Shown here one piece after another: positions 55,376 to 62,919 of a DNA stretch of 64,000 bases. The stretch comes from Pseudanabaena sp. Salubria-1 (lineage in GTDB: Bacteria > Cyanobacteriota > Cyanobacteriia > Pseudanabaenales > Pseudanabaenaceae), in contig JALQCR010000006.1 of NCBI GenBank assembly GCA_023336205.1, positions 1-64,000 of the forward strand, written 5' to 3'. Positions within the stretch are counted from its first letter, which is position 1, and the number at the start of each line of letters is the position of its first letter. The translations under genes were made by a program, and so were the position numbers. The notes under the pieces were generated by a model. That model did not search any database, was not told where the DNA came from, and saw only the letters and a program-made list of their open reading frames with translations.

Positions 55376-56269
55376 CTATTCGACACCTTCATATCGCCAA
55401 GCAACAGGATCGATCGCTGCACCATTGACATATAGCCCCCAATGTAAATGGGGCCCAGTGACAGCACCCGTCGAGCCAACCGCGCCAATCACTTGACCAG
55501 CCTTCACAAAATCTCCTTCTTTCACGTAGATTTTACTGAGATGCAAAAAGATACTTGCCACGCCTTGACCATGATCTAAGCCGATCGTATTGCCATGCAA
55601 CAGAAAACCCTGAGACACAGTGCCTACTAAACGGATATATCCAGATGCTGGTGCAATTACAGGGGAACCAGTGCCTCCTGCATAGTCCACACCACGATGG
55701 TAATAGTCATCAGCAAATACACCATTGTAATAACGCTGAATCCCAAAGCCTGTCGTAATTTCACCTTCATTTGGTCTGAGGAATGCCCCATTCCAGAATT
55801 TCTGAGGTGTCACTAATTTTTTAAAAGCTGAAACCTTGTCCCATTCGTAATCTGTAGGTTCTGATCCACCACCCGAATCATTAATCCAAATACTTTGAGT
55901 CGGAAACTTGCGATCGCCTAGTTGCATTGGCAAGGTTTGTTGTAAACCATCAGCCTTGACTATCACTTGTCTCAGCCCAGCCTTATCCAGTGGAGTCGTA
56001 GGAATAAACGCTCGCCAACGATTTTGAGACATGGGGAAGGCGGGATATTGTTGGCTATTTATCGATACTGTTGGCGGCGTGCTTGCAGGTTTATCAGTCG
56101 CAATCCAAACTGATACAGTATCGCCAAGTTTGGGTGCATTTGGTCTGAGCATTGCTTGCAAGGCATCGGCACGAGACACAGTGAAGATTATAGAAGCGAT
56201 CGCCGACAGCAAACTCAGACCAATTAGTAAACGTACTTTGAGAGAGAATTTGAAAGGACGGACAACCAT
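55376..56269 (-). CDS. Exported M23-family murein peptidase
   Basis: This 297-aa protein has an N-terminal hydrophobic anchor/signal (residues about 10-35), an Ig-like linker (GDTVSVWIATDKPASTPPTV), and a C-terminal LytM domain. Zinc ligands are visible as YYHRGVDYAGGTGSPV (H..D) and GPHLHWGLYVNG (HxH). It cuts peptide cross-links in peptidoglycan or regulates amidases. There is no coiled coil as in EnvC, so a direct hydrolase or a cell-division helper are both possible. Confidence 0.88.
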   Translation of the reverse strand: MVVRPFKFSLKVRLLIGLSLLSAIASIIFTVSRADALQAMLRPNAPKLGDTVSVWIATDKPASTPPTVSINSQQYPAFPMSQNRWRAFIPTTPLDKAGLRQVIVKADGLQQTLPMQLGDRKFPTQSIWINDSGGGSEPTDYEWDKVSAFKKLVTPQKFWNGAFLRPNEGEITTGFGIQRYYNGVFADDYYHRGVDYAGGTGSPVIAPASGYIRLVGTVSQGFLLHGNTIGLDHGQGVASIFLHLSKIYVKEGDFVKAGQVIGAVGSTGAVTGPHLHWGLYVNGAAIDPVAWRYEGVE

Positions 56270-56497
56270 AACGGCAAAAGGCGTATAAAGAACTTTTGAA
56301 AAACTAACCAGCTTTATTTTAGCGTTAGTCTTATGAGTCTAGTATTTTACAGATATCTCTGGTGTCGCTATGTTTCAAATTGTCATAAAAAATCAGAGTA
56401 AGCGATTGCTTGCTCTGAAAAATTAACTCGTGAGAACTTTAATGATTTAATGAAAATTATTTAGTTTCTGGGAGATAGACTAGGGTGCATAAATAAT

Positions 56498-57220
56498 TTA
56501 CTGCATAGGAAATACACGAGAGGGAGGACCTTGAATAACGTCTATGCCAGTTGATAAGCCAACGCGGACAAATTTGGGATTATTGGCAATGCGTGCTCGA
56601 ATTTCTGGGTTATTAGCAACTTCAACAGCAGTAGCTCCATTGTTGCTAATAAAAGCATTACCAACAGAGCCAGAAGTCAAATCAGCATTTGATTGAATTG
56701 AGCCACCTAACACATTGAGCGTACCAGTTTGAGTAGCAGAAGCGAGATAAGTACCACCGAAAGCACTTGTCAAGTTACTATAGGATATAGTACCATCAGC
56801 AACCACGGCTTGAAGATTAATTGGTGTATTACTAAAAGCAAGGAACTGACCTGTAGTAAGCAAAGACCTTCCTGTTAGCACACCTGAAAATGAGCCAGAT
56901 GTTCCAACTTGTGCCAACCCATTTGGTAGGGTTCCTTGAATACTCGCTCCAGTAAGTGTTGCAGCACCTTCAAAATTCTGAATACTGCCACCGCCGACCA
57001 AATTTAAAGTCAGCGAGTTTACAACTACACTACGCAGAGCAAAAATTGGGTTAGGATTAAAACCACCGGTAATATTGCGAGGATTTGTCACCTCAAAATT
57101 TAAAGAACCACCAATGTTTCCACCTGTAACTTGGATTTGCGCCTGAGAAGGCGCTGCTGACAGCAATGAAATTCCACTTGCAGCTAAAGCGATTAACGCC
57201 GTGTATAAGGTCTTATACAT
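56498..57220 (-). CDS. Exported Gly/Asn/Ser-rich protein of unknown function
   Basis: This 240-aa protein has a signal peptide, residues 1-27, ending APSQAQ. The rest is a beta-rich low-complexity region with repeated S/T/G turns (GGSIQNFEGAATLTGASIQG, TGTLNVLGGSIQSNADLTSG), suggesting a beta-helix or adhesin-like fold. The C-terminus carries VEVANNPEIRARIANNPKFV. It is 38 bp after the porin gene in the same direction, so it may be in the same operon. I do not recognise the family. Confidence 0.65.
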   Translation of the reverse strand: MYKTLYTALIALAASGISLLSAAPSQAQIQVTGGNIGGSLNFEVTNPRNITGGFNPNPIFALRSVVVNSLTLNLVGGGSIQNFEGAATLTGASIQGTLPNGLAQVGTSGSFSGVLTGRSLLTTGQFLAFSNTPINLQAVVADGTISYSNLTSAFGGTYLASATQTGTLNVLGGSIQSNADLTSGSVGNAFISNNGATAVEVANNPEIRARIANNPKFVRVGLSTGIDVIQGPPSRVFPMQ

Positions 57221-58858
57221 AGGTCTATTTACTCCATGTGTTATTTGAAATGCAAACTTTAAAATGTGAATGTTGTTCTAAGAACACCGATAGTGATCGT
57301 GTCACTACCTGCACGGTTACCAGGATTAAAAAGAAAGATTAATCCTGGAGTTACACTGATGTTATTAGAAAGCCGCTGGCGATAGAACAATTCTACCTGA
57401 GTAGTCGAAACATTTTGACCACCTAGCGATCCTAGAGTGATTGGATTACTGTTAAATAAATTAGGAATATTACTAGAATCGCTCAAATCACTACTCGTTA
57501 TTTTAGGTAGTTGACCAACATAAAGACCAGCTAAATTGCCCTCGCCAAACAGATCAGGAAATGTCAGATAAGACATCCAATTAAAAGTTTGGACACTCCC
57601 TGTAAGTGCAGCAACAGTAGAGCTTGTGAAGCCAATCCATCCACCCAAGTTTAATTTAGGAGAGATTTGCCAATTTATAGTGCTACCAAAAGCATCTGTA
57701 TTTACTTGGGCAGGGCTAGTTGGAGGAAAAGCAATGATATCGTCACCAATACCTGTTCCTAAAGACCCAAATGGTGAGTTACTAGAATAAGAACGTAAGT
57801 AATAGAGAGCAATATCTAGAGCATTGACGGGTGTCACAACCAACTGTGCACCAGTCGTAAACCCACCACCAAATAGACCTCCATTACCAGAAGTATTAGC
57901 AGGTGCATTAGCCGAATATACAGCTTGGAAACTAATGCGATCGCTAATTTGCCAGTCAAATCCTAAACCACCAGTAGTATTACCAATTCCTAAGATAGGG
58001 TTGCGTTGGGCAAAAGCTGAAATGGCTCCTTGTCCTGCACTTTCATAACGGTTCGCCCCACGAAATACAGTAATCGGATTAACTCCCGCAGGTCCCACAA
58101 TCACGGCAAAACGATCACCCGCAAGAAACCGATAGGTCAAATCACTTAATATTACTGAGTTATTAGTATTTGTTTCATAAGCTAGGCGCGTAAATGAATT
58201 GTTGAGAGAGCTAATTCCCGTTGCTCCTGTGGAAATATTACCTACTTGTAAACCAGTTAACAAAACGCTACGGTTATCAAATTGAGTTAATAGACTCAAC
58301 TGTACACTAGCACCAAAATTTATATTTGTTCCATTATCTGGAACATTTTTTACACCTGCTCCAAAAATACTGGCGGTATTGTTTGCACGACCCTGTAGAC
58401 CAAAAATTGCCTGTCCAAATAGTTTTGTGGTTGTTGAAAATTGCTGTGCTTCCAGTTTGGCAGTCTTCGCATCAAGTGCATCTACACGACCACGAAGGGT
58501 AGCAAGTTCAGCAGCAAACTCTTCTTGAAGCTTTTGCAACGTGGCAAGATCTTCTTTGCTGACCTTATCGGCTAGCCCTGCGGAAATGATTTCGTTAATC
58601 TTGTCTAAACAAGCATTCAAGCCAGCCGCAAATTCGTAACGACTAGTTGCTTGTTTGCCACGAAATGTACTATCTGGATAACCAGCAATACAACCGTAAC
58701 GCTCGACCAAAGATTGCAAAGCCGTGAAAGCCCAGTCGGTGGGACGGACATCACTGAGTTGAGAAACTGAGCTAACACCTTGAGCTTTCTTAGTTGTAGG
58801 ACTAGAAACTAGCTCTTGATTAATTTGATTAATAATCGCCGATTCCCCTGTCTTGGGT

Positions 58859-60084
58859 CAGGGCTGTTTCAAGAAATGGTAGAAAATTGATAAAGATAGG
58901 TAGAAGTCATAAGCAAAGTATTTAAGCGATAATTTTAGCCAATAGTGTCAAAGGAGGTAGAAAATGAGTAAAAGCATAATTGATTATCTCAAAGAAGTGC
59001 CAGATCCACGCGAAGCGAAAGGAAGTCGTGATGATTTATGGCAAATCCTGCTAATCATCATTATGGGAATTATGAGTGGACACACAACCTACCGAGAATT
59101 AGAGAGATTCGTAGAGAGACATCGGCGCACTCTCATCAAGCTACTAGCCCTGAAACAAGGAACCGCCCCATCATATTCAACACTTAGACGAATGATGATC
59201 GATGTAGACTATGCCGCGCTCAATAACGCGTTTAATAGCTGGATGCAAGAACAGCCCATGGCAGGAGGAGCCGCCATCGCAGGAGACGGCAAAAGCCTGA
59301 GAAATACCGTAAGTAATGCTGACAATAACAAACAGAACTTTATTAGCATGGTATCGCTATTCTCGCAGCAACAAGGTGTGGTGGTAGCAACCGCAATCAT
59401 GGAGAATAAAAAAGAGAGTGAAATCTGTGTGATTCAACAACTTTTGTCACAGCTTAACTTGGAAAATCATGTGTTTACGATGGACGCTTTACACTGTCAA
59501 AAGAAGACAGTTGAGGCAATAGTTGAAAGCAACAATGACTACATCATCAAAGTAAAAAAAAATCAACCAAAACTGCAAGAAGCGATTAGAGTCCAGACAG
59601 AGAAAGAAACACCGATTCAAGTCAAGGTTGAGGATGATTCATCAAAAGGACGCAAAGTTCAGAGATTAGTGGAAGTATTTGTACCACCCGTCAATATTGA
59701 TTCACGTTGGAAAAATGTACAGTCGGTGATAAGGGTAACTCGTTCGGGTGAACGCGATGGCAAGCCTTACAGCACATTGAGTTACTACTTCAGTTCTTTA
59801 CCGCCAAAATCTGAACCAATTGCCAAAGTGATTCGAGGACATTGGCAGGTCGAAAACCGCCTACATTGGGTAAAAGATGTCATATTCGATGAAGATAAAA
59901 GTCCTCAAAGAGCAGGGAATGCGCCGATTAATCTGTCAATCATCAAGACTTGGGTACTTTCTGTATTTAGGCTTCATGGTTTTGAATCAATAAAAGGAGC
60001 AATTGACCAATTTTCCCACAAAATACCTGCTATGTGGTCTTTGCTAATTTGAACTCTCTCTTACCCTTTCTTGAAACAGCCCTG
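58859..60084 (+). mobile_element. ISAs1-family element (1226 bp)
   Basis: The ends are CAGGGCTGTTTCAAGAAA and complement. An 11-bp direct repeat CTGTCTTGGGT lies at 58848-58858 and 60085-60095, and removing one copy restores the porin frame. Confidence 0.93.
58964..60052 (+). CDS. ISAs1-family transposase
   Basis: This 362-aa protein has the N-terminal domain VPDPREAKGSRDDLWQILLI, first D in AIAGDGKSLRNT, second in VFTMDALHCQKKTVEAI and E in HWQVENRLHWVKDVIFDED. Complete and intact. It is on the strand opposite to the porin. Confidence 0.92.
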   Translation: MSKSIIDYLKEVPDPREAKGSRDDLWQILLIIIMGIMSGHTTYRELERFVERHRRTLIKLLALKQGTAPSYSTLRRMMIDVDYAALNNAFNSWMQEQPMAGGAAIAGDGKSLRNTVSNADNNKQNFISMVSLFSQQQGVVVATAIMENKKESEICVIQQLLSQLNLENHVFTMDALHCQKKTVEAIVESNNDYIIKVKKNQPKLQEAIRVQTEKETPIQVKVEDDSSKGRKVQRLVEVFVPPVNIDSRWKNVQSVIRVTRSGERDGKPYSTLSYYFSSLPPKSEPIAKVIRGHWQVENRLHWVKDVIFDEDKSPQRAGNAPINLSIIKTWVLSVFRLHGFESIKGAIDQFSHKIPAMWSLLI

Positions 60085-60412
60085 CTGTCTTGGGTTGCTG
60101 CACCTTTTGAGATGGAGCCACAATCATCGGATCATTGCCGATCGCCTGAATTAGGCTGGAATCATTCTTAGAATTCGGGTTAACAGACGGTGTTTCTGCA
60201 TGAGCAACATTACTAATCAAAGCTGAAGAAGCAACCAATGAACTAATCAAAAGTAATTGAGAACTTTGCTTAGTTCGACGAAATTTTACAGACATCAAAA
60301 AAACCTCACACTAAAGGCAGAAGATAATATAAATATACACCTTATTTTTTGATTGTTATCGTTTTTTTTTGTTGTCAAGTGCTTTTTGGCTTAGTGTTGC
60401 AATATTTTACAA

Positions 60413-60448
60413 AAGGAAATGGGGCGCTTTGCGCCCCATTTCCTTTTT
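60413..60448. terminator. Hairpin before the MBL gene end
   Basis: AAAAGGAAATGGGGCGC-TTT-GCGCCCCATTTCCTTTT, with T-run. It ends the MBL-hydrolase gene (stop at 60466). Confidence 0.8.
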
Positions 60449-60465
60449 GGATTTTGATGTGTGAT

Positions 60466-61485
60466 CTATGGAATCAATGGAATCGTGGCACTACGAGTAA
60501 ACTGCTCATAGGCTGAATCTAAGTTAAGAGGGTAGATCGCCTTAAATTTGTAGTCTTGGTACGCATCAGGAATTTTGGCAAATTTTTCTAACACTTGCTC
60601 CTTAGACAAAATTTGACCTTTCCATTCCAAAGCCGTGCGCTCTAACCAACTGAAATAAGCCTGTTGAGCCTGTAAACCCGTTACATCGGTTACATCACCA
60701 TGTCCTGGGACAACCTTAGCATCAGGATAAGTAGCAATTAAGCGATACAGACTTCCTTGCCATTGACGAATATCACTATCAGCAGTGTAAGGAATCCGCT
60801 TATTAAATACCATATCCCCTGTAAATAAGACTTTGGCATCAGGTATGTAAGCCACTAGATCGGTTCCTGCCGAATGTCCATCTACGCGCTCAATCCTAAC
60901 TTGGCGATCGCCTAGCCAAAGATCAGTTTGACTATTAATAATCACCGTTGGCGGCGTAATACCACTAGTATTATTTTTGCCACTTTGAATATATTCACGA
61001 ATTACGCCGCGCCCAAGCACAGGGATCTCCCGCTTCACGAAAACTGAGTTTGCGCCTGTGTGATCAGAGTGATAATGCGTATTCAAAACATACTTGATTG
61101 GCTTATCTGTCAATGATTTGACGGTAGAGATCATCAGCTCACCTAGTTCAGGGGTTTGGAATGGATCAATCACCAACACCCCATCACTACCAATCACAAT
61201 GCCACCATTAGCGATCGCCAAAGCAGGACTCGCAGGCGGAAAATCAGTGCTGGCAACTAGGGCATAAATTCCTTGAGCAATCTCTTGCAGTTGTAAGCCT
61301 GCATTTTGCAGGCTTACAGTTTTAATACTGGTTTCCGCAGATGGGGTTTGAGCCTGAACCTGTGGCTGATTTTGAGCATCAGCGGGACTCCACCCATGTC
61401 CAAGCATTATCGACATTACTGTGGCGATCGCCGCCAACAAAAATGCCAAAAGGTATTTAATCTTTAGCTTTTTCAGCATCTTCAT
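60466..61485 (-). CDS. Exported metallo-beta-lactamase-fold hydrolase
   Basis: This 339-aa protein has a signal peptide (residues 1-38, ending SPADAQ) and the MBL zinc motif NTHYHSDHTGAN (147-152), the later H in DGHSAGTD, D in VLFTGDMVF and H in VVPGHGDVTD. It resembles quinoprotein-relay or SoxH-type periplasmic MBL proteins more than beta-lactamases. The substrate is unknown. It is in the same direction as rpsJ but separated by two hairpins. Confidence 0.85.
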   Translation of the reverse strand: MKMLKKLKIKYLLAFLLAAIATVMSIMLGHGWSPADAQNQPQVQAQTPSAETSIKTVSLQNAGLQLQEIAQGIYALVASTDFPPASPALAIANGGIVIGSDGVLVIDPFQTPELGELMISTVKSLTDKPIKYVLNTHYHSDHTGANSVFVKREIPVLGRGVIREYIQSGKNNTSGITPPTVIINSQTDLWLGDRQVRIERVDGHSAGTDLVAYIPDAKVLFTGDMVFNKRIPYTADSDIRQWQGSLYRLIATYPDAKVVPGHGDVTDVTGLQAQQAYFSWLERTALEWKGQILSKEQVLEKFAKIPDAYQDYKFKAIYPLNLDSAYEQFTRSATIPLIP

Positions 61486-61542
61486 TCCTTAGAGCTAGTT
61501 TTGAAGCTTAGCAGCTTCAAAACTAGTGTAAACCAAATCCAA

Positions 61543-61676
61543 AACCTAAAAAGAGAATGGGGCGCGAAGCGCCCCATTCTCTACAAAATTAAAAAGCCCA
61601 GAGTTATGAAAGCATTAAACTCAGTAACACTTTCGTCACCAATTAGCCACTTTCATAAGTCTGGGCTTTTCTGAAA
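61543..61676. terminator. Two hairpins downstream of rpsJ
   Basis: AGAGAATGGGGCGC-GAA-GCGCCCCATTCTCT (61550-61583) and a long hairpin AAAAAGCCCAGAGTTATGAAAG..CTTTCATAAGTCTGGGCTTTT (61590-61670). The second has a T-run on the minus strand and is a strong intrinsic terminator for rpsJ. Confidence 0.8.
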
Positions 61677-61707
61677 TTTTGCTTGTATTGAACTTGAAAG
61701 TTGAACT

Positions 61708-62022
61708 CTAGAGCTTAACTTCGATGTCCACACCAGCCGCTAAATCAAGCTTCATCAATGCATCAATAGTTTTTGCCGATGGTTGGTAAATATCAATAAT
61801 CCGACTATGGGTACGGGTTTCAAAATGCTCACGGGAGTCTTTGTCTACGTGAGGAGATCTGAGAACGCAATAGATACGACGACGTGTTGGCAGAGGAATA
61901 GGACCAACAGCCGCAGCGTTTGTACGATTAGCAGTTTCGACGATTTTTTCGCAGGATGAATCTAGCAGGCGATGATCGAAAGCTTTGAGACGAATCCGAA
62001 TCTTTTGTTGTTGAGGTGCCAC
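61708..62022 (-). CDS. rpsJ: Ribosomal protein S10
   Basis: This is a 104-aa protein with [40 protein letters not shown] and a C-terminal [13 protein letters not shown], matching S10 along its full length. It is part of the 30S head and also acts in antitermination (NusE). In cyanobacteria rpsJ usually ends the rpsL-rpsG-fusA-tuf operon; here the upstream 270 bp hold a repeat and then a divergent ndhL, so rpsJ is alone. Confidence 0.97.
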   Translation of the reverse strand: MAPQQQKIRIRLKAFDHRLLDSSCEKIVETANRTNAAAVGPIPLPTRRRIYCVLRSPHVDKDSREHFETRTHSRIIDIYQPSAKTIDALMKLDLAAGVDIEVKL

Positions 62023-62104
62023 AGTTCTTAGGGATTTATTCGGGTAAAATTTTCAGCGTTTCTTATATTACCACCGCAACAACCTAAAATCAAATAATTT
62101 GATC

Positions 62105-62245
62105 GGCGAATCTCATTATTTAAGGATCGTTTTTTTGAAAGCCCGCCTTAGGTGGGCTTTCAAAAAACTGATTTTGGTGTTTCCCTCGCCTTTGGCACGA
62201 GAAACACCAAAATCAGTTTCATATTCGATTTGTCGATTACTATCC
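62105..62245. repeat. Degenerate copy 3 of the CAGCAATTC MITE
   Basis: It carries the same internal layout: TTTTTTTGAAAGCCCGCC..GGGCTTTCAAAAAACTGATTTT, then GGTGTTTCCCTCG/CGAGAAACACC, then AAAATCAGTTT. The ends (ATCGGCGAATCTCATTA) are diverged and no TSD is clear. Confidence 0.7.
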
Positions 62246-62296
62246 TGTTACAATTGCTAGATAGATACATCCACACAATTTTATCTAGCTAGAAAT

Positions 62297-62527
62297 ATGT
62301 CTTTGCTTCTCTCTGAACCTATATTGGCTGCAATTGTCTATGCCGCGATCGCAGGTACATATTTACTGGTGATCCCCTTAATCGTGTTGTTTTATTTCAA
62401 GGCGCGTTGGTACAAAACAGGATCTGTAGAAAGGGTATTTCTCTGCTTTCTTGCCTTTTTCTTTTTCCCAGGATTATTACTACTCTCTCCCTTCTTTAAC
62501 TTTCGACCCACAGCAAGGCAAATTTGA
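62297..62527 (+). CDS. ndhL: NAD(P)H dehydrogenase-like complex subunit L
   Basis: This 76-aa protein has two membrane helices (residues 8-32, 48-66) and the NdhL signature PLIVLFYFKARWYKTGSVERV. NdhL is a cyanobacteria/plastid-specific subunit of the NDH-1 complex of thylakoid cyclic electron flow. The DUF3007 gene follows 35 bp downstream, the usual cyanobacterial arrangement. Confidence 0.93.
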   Translation: MSLLLSEPILAAIVYAAIAGTYLLVIPLIVLFYFKARWYKTGSVERVFLCFLAFFFFPGLLLLSPFFNFRPTARQI

Positions 62528-62589
62528 GCCTAAATTAAACTGAGCGCTTCCTGCTCAGTTTAATGAAAAATATTTCAGAGATTAAAAAT

Positions 62590-62919
62590 ATGCGCCGCAT
62601 TGATGCCCTAGCAATTACCCTTGCTTTTTTTGGATTTGGTGGAGTTGCCTTCTGGGTATTTCGCTCCTCTGGCTTGGATGCGACTAATGCGGGTGTTTGG
62701 AGTCAAGTGGTTTTAGTAGGTGTATTAATTGCTTGGATATCCACCTATGTATTCCGAGCTGTCACAAAGACGATGACTTACAATCAGCAGCTAGATGAGT
62801 ACAAAAAAGCAGTGCTCACTAAGAAGTTAGAGGAAATGTCTCCTGAAGAGCGAGAGACTTTACTTGCAGAAGTAGCTGCCGAAAATCTATTAGCTCAAAA
62901 TGCCGTCAAAGATGAATGA
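62590..62919 (+). CDS. DUF3007-family membrane protein
   Basis: This 109-aa protein has two hydrophobic helices (TLAFFGFGGVAFWVF, VVLVGVLIAWISTYVF) and a helical charged tail ending EERETLLAEVAAE. DUF3007 is conserved in oxygenic phototrophs and co-occurs with ndhL, suggesting a thylakoid role. The start at 62590 (MRRIDAL) matches the family; an in-frame ATG lies 27 bases upstream. Its stop TGA overlaps the next start ATG (ATGA). Confidence 0.85.
   Translation: MRRIDALAITLAFFGFGGVAFWVFRSSGLDATNAGVWSQVVLVGVLIAWISTYVFRAVTKTMTYNQQLDEYKKAVLTKKLEEMSPEERETLLAEVAAENLLAQNAVKDE

Larger units (their letters stand above)
57259..60295 (-). pseudogene. SLH-domain iron-uptake-type porin, split by ISAs1
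   Basis: 60295-60096 joined to 58858-57259 gives 599 aa in one frame (..KVQQPKTGESAIINQINQ..). It has a signal peptide ending NVAHA, an SLH domain (VSQLSDVRPTDWAFTALQSL, YGCIAGYPDSTFRGKQATSR), a short coiled coil (EEFAAELATLRGRVDALDAK) and an OprB-like beta barrel ending in Phe (TIGVLRTTFTF). Such cyanobacterial outer-membrane porins bind peptidoglycan through SLH and pass iron or small solutes. As it stands the signal is separated from the barrel, so no porin should reach the outer membrane. GAGG precedes the ATG. Confidence 0.88.
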
